DNA of 64,000 bases from Gentiana macrophylla (taxonomy: Eukaryota; Streptophyta; Magnoliopsida; Gentianales; Gentianaceae). The position numbers and the translations under genes are program-made. Location: the NCBI GenBank assembly GCA_026214975.1, contig CM047810.1, forward strand, positions 96,426,316 through 96,490,315, given 5' to 3'. Below the pieces are notes generated by a model. The model was not told where the DNA came from. It saw nothing but the letters and a program-made list of their open reading frames with translations, and ran no database searches. Positions 15,576-25,967 of the stretch are shown here, piece after piece; the first letter of the stretch is position 1, and each line of letters starts with the position of its first letter.

Positions 15576-17340
15576 AGATTTGCAGTGAAAGTTAAACTTT
15601 TCTATTCATTCGACTTCTCCGTGTAGTTCCAATTACTCCCACTGGGCCTGAGATACTCAGGTGGTTCTACAATAGTTTCAACAGAACTGGAGTATTAAAC
15701 TCCATTCACAGGGTTATGGCTTTTAAACCAACCTCTATGATCAGGATCCTCTACAGCCCACAAAGGACTATAGGTCATCAATCTACCCTATAGACCGTAA
15801 GGTCCTGTAATGGGTAATGGACAAACCATACTCCCACTGCGTTCGGGGTGGATTGATATACTGATCTAGTTTAGTAGTTTTTATAAGTGTTATCACCAAC
15901 TGCCGGTGTTGGATGTGGACTGAACAAATCAGTTAGTAACATCTTGAGTACAAATACTTCAAGATCCAAGGTTGTTATTTATAGACTCTAACAGACCGAG
16001 TTTGACAGTATAACCGTCATTATCTGATTTTACGAGTTTTATAACAAACCTTTACTCAATACATTAAGATATTTCACGACCTGAACATGTACGCAAAATT
16101 TCCAGTCCTACCTTCAAGCACTCGGTGCTAAATGCCTCTATTTACGGAAGTGGGGTGAACCGAATTCACTCCTTATCCACAAATGCGTAGGCATCTTTTA
16201 GGTAGACTTCTCGGTTTTTCATTACAACATAAACCGTTATTTTGCAACCAATATCTTAAATGAGTTCAGCAGTGTATCGTAGCACATCAATAACTATATA
16301 AGGCAAATTTATGGTGTATCCCTTAGTGAAAACATTTCACTGGGAGGCAGGCCGAGCATCAGTCCCGAAGACTACACAATAACCTATTTCTGAGTATAGA
16401 ATACTGTATCTCTGGTGGAATCAGAGATTCCTCCAAATATTTTGGATAAACTTACCAGAGTTTCGAGTAGTTATCAGACAATTTGTCATCACTCAGAAGC
16501 TCCCACTAGCTTGTATCTTTCATAGGACCCTGAAGGTCGATATGAACAAGCTATGTAACTTCTTTAAATCTATTACCCTTTCCCGATTGAAAGGAAACTT
16601 AGGCATTGTTCCTTTGAGACAGTGTTTCTTTGACTGGGAAGATAGGAATCCCCCTAAGCCAGTCTGCGGATCTTGTCTTTAGGGAATCTACACTAATTAA
16701 TAGAATAGAAAGAAGCGTTTATCGAAATACGGAAACCATTTGAGGTTATATAGTTTAAGATGTGTTACATATACCTATTCAGCATTTCTTAGTGGTTCTG
16801 ACTTTATCAAACAAAAGTCCGAGTCTTGGGTTCGTGCTACGAATCTTATATTTATCGTCAATAAGACAAACAAATTATCCTATTGAAAATGAATACGTTC
16901 GTTCCAACGAATCCGAAAACAGAAAATGAATTTTCTGTGATACTCAAGAATTGAATCCGAGATTCATTTCCTTATATCACTCCCACTAGTCTATCTGAAA
17001 TAACTGCCCGTTGTCTATTTTATTTATCGTTTAATGCAAAGCTACCTAGTTCTTCCAAAGAACTTTAGCTTTCGAGAAAATTTCTAAGGATGCATTGGTC
17101 AGTGATCCGAAATCACTTTCCTTATCCTCTAATTTCCAATTTATTAATTTTCTGGTCTAGCATTAAAACTACTTAGTTTAGATGACTAACACGTATAAAC
17201 ATTCTTTTCCATTCTCGACTTTCCTTAAATGGAAATAGTCTTGAACTAGCAGTTCGTTTGAGTAGACACTACTCTTGAACTGTGGGATGTTCAATGTTAC
17301 TTGCTTGGACTATCGATTTTTCTAATCATCAAATCAGAAG

Positions 17341-17575
17341 ACCCAAGCTCCCACTAGTTTATCGGTTCCAAATACCGTCTAACTAGCAACACTTTGTATT
17401 TATGATTTTTCAAAGATTAGAACATCACCTAGAACTAAGCTTCCACTAGTTTATCAGTTCCAAATACTGGCTAACTAGCAATGCTGTGTTCATGATGTTT
17501 CAAAAATTATAAAATCTCCAGAACTAAGCTCCCACTAGTTTATCGGTTCCAAATACCGTCTAACTAGCAACGCCT
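17341..17575. repeat. Tandem repeat, ~90 bp unit, 2.5 copies, in LARD-B
   Basis: Units begin GCTCCCACTAGTTTATCGG at 17347, a variant at 17439 and again at 17528 (periods 92 and 89). Each contains CCAAATACCGTCTAACTAGC or a close variant. LARD-C has a single copy of this unit near 45200. Confidence 0.85.
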
Positions 17576-18009
17576 TAGGTATGATTTTCCGATTTTTCAA
17601 TTAGAAATTTGATGTGTAATTACACTTTTAAAATTCACTAAATGAATTTTATCTGATAGTCCTATGTCATCTTTTGTAAACTAAGTATGGTCGTCTCTCG
17701 TTCAACACGAGTGACACCCGTGACATACCTATACTATGTCACTTAAGTTTTTAAAGGCTTGAGAGAATAAATCTCTTCCAAAAAAATAAATGCATTGTTT
17801 GATAATTTACAACGCACTTGTTACTTTCCACATTTTTAATGAAGTCCTATTACTAACAGTTTAGTAGCCTAGAGATTAAAGTTGTAAAATAAACATGACA
17901 GAAAGTTGAATTCAAAAAATAAATTTTCACCACTAGATTTTTATTTTAGGAATAATAAACTAATAAAAAAGTCTATCCTACCATTCCAAGGATTTAACCT
18001 CACACCTCA

Positions 18010-18240
18010 GTGCCGCCGTAGGGTAGGTCAAAGAGGTGACGGTTAAACTGAGACAATATCTCTCAATGATTAAGCTTCGAGAATCAAACATCTCACGGGA
18101 ATCAGACATTCCGGACCTTAATCATTGATTACCTTCCTTTTTTAGCCTAGATATTTCGAAAATATCCATAAAGAGTGTGACCTACTATATCAGATCTCAA
18201 AGTATGCCCTGAGTATGCCGCCGTAGGGTCGGTCAGTGAC
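18010..18240. repeat. GCCGCCGTAGGGTNGGTCA boxes in LARD-B
   Basis: Near-identical boxes lie at about 18010-18030 and 18216-18240. A third relative (CGCCGCAGGGTAGGTCA) lies at 14600-14618, at the other end of the interior. LARD-C has counterparts near 45692 and 45860. Confidence 0.65.
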
Positions 18241-19881
18241 TCAACGAGTACCCAAAATCCTATCCTTTCGGAGACCAAACCTTGAATTTTGATAGTGGTG
18301 AACACCATCCGTAGGGGGCCGAAATCAAAGCGGCTCGAGGCGTCACCCTTCTCTCACGTGCTTGCATCTATAGTAGAGGCCGTGGGGTTGTTTGTCGCCT
18401 TCCCCGCTCCCACTCCATAATTTGAAAAAGTGGTGGGTTTACTAATTACGGTTTCGGTCTTGACAATAAGAAACAATAAATCAAAATGCTCCGAATAGGG
18501 TCGGTTATGTAGGCAAGCCTACGCCGTCTTATTCGTTGGAACATATGTGACAGTTCAGACTGATCCGGCAAGAGAAGCCCCGTTTAGCCCGAAGGCTTAT
18601 CGGCTATGCTAAGTCTTGTCGAACCACTGTAACATACATCACACGCGGAGGGGAGTCGATTGAGCCGAAGCTCGGTTGAACTCGCCCAACCATGGTTAGA
18701 CCATTTCCGAACCCATGTACTAAGATTTTCCGATTTCTAAATTGTCAACCAAAGCGTAATCTCATTTCTGTTTAAGGTGGGTTCACCGAGAAGGCTTCAC
18801 CAAAAACTCAACGATTTATCGAAGTGGGATTCACCGAGAATCCATCACTAAAATCGTAACTATTGACAAAACCCGGGTCCTCGGTTTTTATAATTAGTTA
18901 CTTAATTTTAATTAACTATCACATATTAATTAAAACAAGTATGTTAACTAATTAATCGAGTTATACACGCCTAATTTAATTCGAAATTAAATATCTATGT
19001 GTATGCATTGGAGTGGAATCATGAAGATGCATGTCATGGCAATTTCCGGTTATATCATACAATTTTCGATCATACACGAAAAAAATAACGGAAAAATAAA
19101 CACCGAGATGGATCATTGGTACCCCCGACTAACCTATTTTCTAAGGAAAAGTAAAACTTATACTATGTCTTCGAGTCTTGATCTTCAAATCTTGAACTCG
19201 AACCGCCGGATCACGAACCACGAATACCCGAGAGGAGAAAGGCTTTTTAATTAAATAAAACCAATTTATTATAATTAAATAAAACCTTTTTAATAATTTA
19301 TTTTTTGTTTTGTTATGCGGCTTTTTATAAATAAAAAATAATTCCAGAAATTATGTTTTTTTTTATTTATAATTTTCTGCCAAAATCTGATTAAAAAAAA
19401 TATTGATGCAGCCGCTGTAAGACTAAACCCTAGCCGTGGGTTATATTAAAAAAAAACAGACTTATAGCGACGCTTTTCAGCGTCGCAGAAAGTCCTGTAG
19501 CACAGAATTTTAATTAAAAAACAGGTTTTTAGCCGTTTCTCCTCGTTCATACCTTGGGTTTCGCCTTGATCTTCATCTTTTCAGCAAGATCTTCATATTT
19601 CGAGCCCGGAATTACAACAAAGATGCTATTTTTTTTTCATATAAATTTCGATTGACATTAAATTAAAATACAAATCATATGCTCAATTGTTACTAAACAA
19701 GAGAGCTACAAAATAGATCTACGGGTAACAATACCAACCCAATCCATCTCTTCAACCAAGACATTCACAAGCATACAACATGATATTTTCGAATTCATCA
19801 TAAAACGAAAATAAAACCAATCTAACATGCTTATTCCACTCATTAGATCTAAAATTTACATACTTTGATTGATAGATCAAA

Positions 19882-19894
19882 GGCTCCGATACCA
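19882..19894 (-). promoter_or_regulatory. LARD-B primer binding site
   Basis: The minus strand reads TGGTATCGGAGCC, the tRNA-iMet-type site with one change (CAG to CGG), two bases from the LTR end. Confidence 0.82.
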
Positions 19895-19896
19895 CT

Positions 19897-21680
19897 TGTT
19901 AGATGTAATATCGCCAGATGGATCAAGATCCACCCGATTACGCAGCGGAATAGTATAGATCTAGATCTAGTCAACTAAAATACATAAAATAATAGATCTA
20001 AACCTACAAGGGGGTTTAGATTAAACGTCAAGAACAATCTTCAATCCAAGCTACTCGATCAAATGAGATGCCACCGTCTTCCAACGTGTATCTCCAAGCA
20101 ACACCAAGTGGATGGTGTTTCAAAGCCGCCGGACCTCCTTGATATGCTACCTTAGAAAACCCGAAGTTTTCTAAAACTCGAACCCAAAGAACATAGCCGA
20201 AAATTCTAAGCTATTTTCCATGCAATATTTCGAAATTTGTATTGTGTCATAAGGCTTGGGAGAACTCTCTTTATATAGGAGAGTAATCATTGTCCTCCAA
20301 GGATTTAATAATTAAGAGATAATTATTAGATTAATCATTATTCCAAATAAAAGATAAATAAAATAATTATCCCAAACAAATTAGGATAAATTATATTATT
20401 ATCTAATATTTCATTAATTATCATTTAACAAATAAAAGATAAATTACATGTTAAATAATTATCCAAGAAAACTAATTCCTTAATAATCATTTAATACAAA
20501 ATGCGCCCCACCCTTAGTAAATAAAGTCCATGCGCATTTTTCTTGACACATTGGGCTGAGTCCACGAAAAATTTATTTTCCATGTATTTAATTATCTAGT
20601 TCAACTAAACAAATTAATCCACATATCTATTAAACAGTCCAATCCAACTATTTAATATTAATTGAGGTGAAACGACGAGAAAACATATGCTATGTTAGGA
20701 GCCATGTCGGGGACCATGGACCCATATTCAGTAGCTACAATAAATTAAATAAAATTATTCGTCAGACCGAACAATAATATTCAATCTATTAATTCCGGGA
20801 TTACATCACCATAAACCCGAAACTGAACTCTGCTGAATATAGATATAAACTTACACTCAACTATGAGTCATAAGGTGTCCACCGATATAATCATTACATA
20901 CGGATAAATCCTCCATAGACTGTTCACTTCGATTCGGGATATTTCAGTAAACCCTTCTCGAAACATATTATCCTTATTTACCATTAACCCTTAGTGATCA
21001 ATTAGTTCATAACCAATATGATATGAACTGGTCCCATCGATCAGTTTCTAGGGTTAACAAATAAGGGAACTGTCTGTCTACTTCCCGAGGGAAGGAATGG
21101 ATTCCATATCTGTGATAGCACAGACTACTCACTCATCCTAGAATAGAGCCAACGAAAAGTTTTGGACCACATACTATGAAGTGATCCTTACTAACACATC
21201 AAACCCTGCCCTAGTCTAAGCAGTTGTTTGTGATCACCTCAGGATTGAGATTAATCCATATATGATCATCTTTTGATTTGATAAGACTTCTCGATTACGG
21301 AATTATATCGAGAACTTAAATCAAGTCGGTCCAACCCTATATGATTATCATCATATATAAATGCCTCATTAGGTACCCTATTACCGACAGTCCGGATATG
21401 GTACTGTCACACCGTAAAGTGTTCTGGGCGCATTATTAGCATATTAATCATGAGACCCGTACTCAGATTAATCAACGCTACGGACTAAGTTAATTTTAAG
21501 TACATCTCACTATCAATCCTCTTGTGTATAGCCATACATTGAGTTATGTGATTACATAAACGAGGTACTTAGGGTTTTCAGTAGTGTCTTAATTATAAGC
21601 ATACATGCATATAATAAGATGAATTATTAATTCTGTCCTAAAACAATCAGATAATTGTCTTTCGGGCACTACACCTAACA
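19897..21680 (-). repeat. LARD-B right LTR (5' LTR)
   Basis: A 1784 bp LTR that begins TGTTAGATGTAATATCG and ends ACACCTAACA, followed directly by the AATCT duplication. Confidence 0.92.
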
Positions 21681-21685
21681 AATCT

Positions 21686-22000
21686 CACCATACTTTTCAA
21701 GGGTGCTGCAATGTGTTCCATAGTCCCCTGAGATTTGTTTGACAATAAGCTGTGAATCGCAATAGACTTCAACATTTTCTACCCTCATTTCCTTTGCAAG
21801 CTTGAGGCCGGCTATCACTACCTCGTATTCAGCTTGATTGTTTGTGAGCAGGAATTCGAACCATAAGGCTTTTTTGATTTCCTCCGTCGTTCCTAGCTCG
21901 ACTAGAATAACACCGGCACCGCACCCATTCTGACTCGACGCCCCATCATCATATAACCGCCAGCATTGATCAGGTTTGTTTGAAGCCGGAGTGGACTCGG
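21686..22000 (-). pseudogene. Archaeal-type RNase H domain of Tat copy 1
   Basis: The minus strand translates in one frame through GAGVILVELGTTEEIKKAL, FEFLLTNNQAEYEVVIAGL, KLAKEMRVENVEVYCDSQL and IVKQISGDYG. TNNQAEYE and the YCDSQL aspartate are hallmarks of the second, archaeal-like RNase H found in plant Tat elements between the standard RNase H and the integrase. The frame continued into the linker now at 12480-12620 before LARD-B split it. This frame is better preserved than copy 2's, where the YCDSQL Asp reads as Glu. Confidence 0.75.
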
Positions 22001-22099
22001 GTGGTACAGGCGACCTCGGCTGTATCGAACTGAAACTCGTTTCAACAATGAAATCTGGTAACGCCTGGGCTTTGACAGCCTTCCTTGGTTGATATTGAA

Positions 22100-22384
22100 T
22101 ATCAAACTCGGTAATCTCGATAGCCCATCAAAGAAAACGACCTGAAAGGTCGGGTTTGTTCAGTATTTGGTGCATCAGGCTGTCCGTTAAGTCAATGATT
22201 GTGTGTGAAGTAAAGTAGCACCTGAGCATGCGGGCAGCAATAACAAGCGAGTAGGACAACTTTTCAACATTAAAATAATGACTCTCCACCGGACTAAGAG
22301 CCTTGCTTACATAATAGACAGGATTTTAGAGGGATCCGGCCTCCTTGATAAGTATGGTGGCTACAGACCGGCTTACAGCCTCTT
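22100..22384 (-). pseudogene. End of the RT-linked RNase H (Tat copy 1), truncated
   Basis: Colinear with 31150-31415 of copy 2, including the stretch encoding the KALSPVESHYFNVEKL-like motif of the RT-linked RNase H. Homology stops near GGCTACAGACCGG at 22367; a few bases later the LTR of copy 2 begins. RT proper is absent. Confidence 0.65.
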
Positions 22385-23490
22385 TATGCTTATGAACGAG
22401 AAAGCGAGTGAGTCGACAAATTGACAGAGTAGCTCTGCATATATTTATTTCTCGGATCTTTTCCAATTACATAATGTCCCCATATATATAGGAAAATGCT
22501 AAGGCGGTTTAGGCAAGCATGAAAAGACATTAAAAGCATATAATTAAGAGTAATTATACATAAGTCGGGAAAGACAGCTGTCAAGGAAGGATGGCGGAGT
22601 GCGGACTTAACGTGCGGACTCGTATCTTCGTGTGGACTCATGTCTTCCTTTATCATGTTGTCATCAGCTTAGATCTTAGCCGGCCTGATAATATGGGTAA
22701 CATCCACTATGTTCGAGGTGTCGGAGTATGGATGATCGTCGACGTCCGAAGCCGACATTCCCATTGGTCCGGCTTACTGATGCGGACTTGCAGGATGATA
22801 GCCCAAGATCTGTTATTGGACCTAGATTCCGGCCCAATTTAGATGATCGGGTTATAATCCGGATCGGGTGTATCAATGGCCCCCTACTCTGTGCCTTGCG
22901 TCTCCGTCAAGACGGAGAGTAAAGCTGTTGATGCAGTGGAATACCAAACCCTATTGTTGTCGTTTGTGAAAGAGAGATGCCGATATAAGCTATCCAGCTT
23001 AAATTAGTGTTGATATCGGTGGCGAATCATTGAGGCTTGCTGATCATTGTAGATGACAGGCTTAGATACCGCGCTATGAAGCTGACGGGTTTAGGGCAGC
23101 TTTATGTCATAAAGAGACTCGCTGCAAGGTGCCACGCTATGAAGTGGATGAGCTTAGATGCTGATTTTCAGGATTATCGGACTTACATACCGTGCTATGA
23201 AGCGGACGGGTTTATGGGCCGTAAGCCGAGGCCATAAGCCATATCATGAGAAAGAGGACGTGAGCCGTTACACGAAGAGAAGGCCGCTAGCCGTTTTCCC
23301 GTTGTCCCGGTTGGTGAAGTACGCGGGGGTCGCGTTGGTTCATGAAGCGTCACTTCGGTTTCATTAATGACACGACGTTTGATATGAAACATCCTTTGCT
23401 CTGATTGGCTGAGGGACATCATGAACAGTTTCTAGCAATAATTACGTTTAAATTTCAAATTCGAACCGACGCCTCGCTTCTCTTCCCACC
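22385..23490 (-). repeat. 3' LTR of Tat copy 2 (U5 end truncated; inner boundary uncertain)
   Basis: About 830 bp (to about 23215) match the two arms of the palindrome at 32868-33712 and 34005-34500. The LTR's own TATA-like CCTATATATATGG lies on the minus strand near 22474-22487. The ~100 bp of U5 present in the palindrome arms is missing at the left. The U3 start could not be placed; homology to the inverted arm ends near 23215, where that arm itself is cut. Small ORFs here are shadows. Confidence 0.65.
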
Positions 23491-23500
23491 TATATAAAGG
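23491..23500 (+). promoter_or_regulatory. TATA box for the antisense ORF
   Basis: TATATAAAGG sits about 70 bp upstream of a consensus splice donor. It is opposite in direction to the LTR promoter about 1 kb away. The position fits a Pol II core promoter for the plus-strand ORF at 25968. Confidence 0.6.
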
Positions 23501-23562
23501 GGTTCTTACCCTCATTCATATACTTTTAGCAATTTCTAAAAAAATTCTCGGCAAGAACCTAG

Positions 23563-25966
23563 GTGAGTGCTGTTGGAATAGTGTCCTAAACCCAATCGGG
23601 TTGGACCGGATCCGACCGGGTCGGATCATTTCTACTATTTCTTTATGTTTGTACATATATTAAATGGCTTTTCAGTTGTCATATATATGTTCTTTTAAAG
23701 AACCAATTATGAATTGTTATATGATAACGTCCTTAGTATTAAACTGTGATAGAGAAACCATGATAGGCGATTATGGTTGATGAGATCTCTAATCACTTTA
23801 ATGAGTTTGATACTTAAATGTCTCTAGGCTGATATACTATTAAACAGGGCATTGATAGTATAAACAGACTAGCACGTATTAGATGTATTCTGTCTTTAGG
23901 GCAGGGATAGATCTCGTCTATCGAAGTGTAGAGACACTTGGACTGTACGTGGACGTGTATTAGAGAATGCGTACGTTAGACTGACCCACTTACATGGATA
24001 AGTGTCACACTATGTGACGGTTGTGTAATTATCCTTAAGACCGGAGTCTTCATGGCATCACGGTGTGGATTGTCATGCTTTGACACTATTGAGGTTTCCC
24101 CTAGCCACGGGGCGATCATGCGGTAGAGATTGGGTATGATACTGAAGCAAGCGGAGTATACATGATTGGTCGTCCGGGAATCGCGTATCCTATGATTGGG
24201 ATCGAATATCCGAAATGGCCTTCTTATAAGGAATGTCTTACTCTCGTGAATCTTTGCAAAGTGGGAGTAACCGAGTTACTTCGAGAGAGCATGATATCCA
24301 GATTATAAGATACGGTCGTTAATGTTTGACACTCGACGTACGACCGTATGGATATTATTACAGCGATAGGATTGTAAGTTACACGGTAACTGTTTCACAT
24401 GAAAGGTAGTAGTCATTGCATTTGACTCTTCCGATGATTGGGGGTCACGGTGTGTTGCTAGACGCTATCCCGTGATCGTTAGGCGTGAAGGACATTTTCG
24501 TAATTTGCACTTTGTGTCTACGGCCAACATATTCGGAAGCCTATCGGGTCACACACATATGAACATCTAGCCGGATTAAAATGTGGTTATAGATGATAAC
24601 CGAATAAGAAAAGTTTATCTCGAGACTATAAAGGTTATAGTGGTAAATTAATATTGTGGTATTTATTTATTATGAATAAATTAAATACAAGATATTAATA
24701 ATATTATATTAATTAAAGAATATTCCAGAAGCCAATATTTGGCTATATGGGGCGCCACATTGAAGTGTATAAGATACACTTGGATTGTGCAATTTAATTA
24801 ATTGTATTACCATATATTAATATTAGATATTAATATTTATATATATATGCACTCATACGTGACTTGCACATATGATGTGCATGTGCGCACCAAATGTATA
24901 TACATATATAGATTTATTTTGTGTAATATATATATATGTGATATATACACATGTGTAAATTGATTTATGGTAATATAATAAAGATAGTCAATATTAGATA
25001 TTGACAATATCTTGGAAATATTCAATATAAGATATTGACAATATCCTAGATTTATTTAATATAAGATATTGTAATAAATGAGATAAATCAATCAATTATA
25101 TTTTCCTTATTTTATTGGGAAAATGTTTTCTTCTCCTCCACACCTAGTAGGGGCGCCCCAACCACTATAAATAGGGGGTGGGTGTCAAGCTCTTTTGTAC
25201 AACACAATTCCAAGAACTAATAGTTCTTGTGTAAAATAGAGAGCATCCTATAGAGAGTTGGAGAGAGGGGAAAAAGGCCGGTCTAGCAACCGGGGTTTTC
25301 CAATAGCAATCCATGATGGGATTCCGGCGGAGTGTTCGTGTGGACTAGTGGTAGAGGCCGAACACTTGGGCGGCTCTATGCAGAACTACTCTCCTTAGAC
25401 GGTCAAAGCATCGATCTTTTAGATCAACCAAGGTAACCACCGTCTACTACTTGTTTGTTTATTGCTTAAACGAAGTCGATCTTGGGTCGATAGGAAATAA
25501 ATTTTTGAATTCCACTGCGTTCCCGCGTAGATTTCCTAACAAGTGCAAGCAGTTTTTGGCAAGAATTAGCAGTTTCCAACCAATATTCATGACTCCATCC
25601 AGATTTTCCCTGAATTTCCAGGCATTATCCTATTTCATCTCTTGAGTTTATGATTTTCTGTCTCAATTTTGTTAAGATAGAGAATCTAGGGCTTTTGGAT
25701 TTCGTATGTATGGTTTACCGTTTTCAATTAGGCTTCAAAGTTGATATGAATCTTTGCATATCGCCCGTATCTTCATCTTTTTCCTGAAATAGACGCCCAG
25801 ATGACCTTTGTTATGATAGAGAATCCGTTTGCACCTAGAGTTTTTCTAGGTTTGTGTGTTGTTCATCAAACAGAGGGGTGAGGTGTCGGGGTGTGGTTAT
25901 GCTCATCTCGGCCCGACTTCCCTGTCTTGGCGACTAACTGTTCCACCTCCCCCTATGTTTTTCCAG
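23563..25966 (+). other. Predicted 5'-leader intron of the antisense ORF, enlarged by a solo LTR
   Basis: A strong donor AG|GTGAGT at 23563 pairs with a pyrimidine-rich acceptor TTTTTCCAG ending at 25966, one base before ATG at 25968. Without the LTR and one TSD copy the intron would be about 428 nt. The solo LTR-A lies 8 nt downstream of the donor, leaving both splice sites intact. Confidence 0.5.
23571..25541 (+). mobile_element. Solo LTR of family A in plus orientation, TSD AGTGC
   Basis: A 1971 bp sequence bounded TGTTGGAATAGTGTCC...AGATTTCCTAACA and flanked by AGTGC at 23566-23570 and 25542-25546. It is inverted relative to the LTR-A copies at 7125 and 9768. No interior remains. Confidence 0.93.
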
Positions 25967-25967
25967 G

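Larger units (their letters stand above)
14429..19896 (-). other. LARD-B non-coding interior
   Basis: 5.5 kb without a credible coding region; the longest open stretch is about 85 codons near 18997 and lacks any family signature. It starts with the complement of the purine tract at 14429-14440 and ends with the primer site. It is homologous to the LARD-C interior through much of its length. Features retained in both are repeated TTAGGGAATCACCCCTA boxes, GCCGCCGTAGGGT boxes and CTCCCACTAGTTTATCGG segments. Confidence 0.75.
12626..21680 (-). mobile_element. ORF-less LTR retrotransposon, family B (LARD-B), complete, TSD AATCT
   Basis: A 9055 bp element with LTRs of 1803 bp (12626-14428) and 1784 bp (19897-21680), bounded TGTTAGATGTAATATCG...CTACACCTAACA and flanked by AATCT at 12621-12625 and 21681-21685. 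The primer site TGGTATCGGAGCC lies beside the right LTR and the purine tract CAAGTGGGAGAT beside the left LTR, so the sense strand is minus. The 5.5 kb interior encodes no recognisable retroelement protein. The LTRs are very similar: 3 mismatches in the first 84 bases, plus a ~21 bp segment present only in the left LTR near 12750-12770. It inserted in the RNase H linker of Tat copy 1; the empty site is intact in copy 2 near 30727. Confidence 0.93.

Noticed and set aside
17341..17575. CRISPR-like spaced repeats
   Set aside because: Plant retroelement context, units about 90 bp with homologous rather than unique spacers; an ordinary tandem repeat.
18997..19254. An 85-codon ORF in LARD-B
   Set aside because: AT-rich, without a family signature or conservation in LARD-C; taken as chance.
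14429..19896. Possible hidden gag-pol in LARD-B
   Set aside because: I looked for DTG/DSG, CCHC, HHCC, YVDD/YIDD and TNNQAEYE signatures among the open stretches on both strands and found none.
22390..23422. Cluster of small overlapping ORFs on both strands
   Set aside because: They lie in the Tat LTR, recur in the palindrome arms with different breaks, and match no protein.
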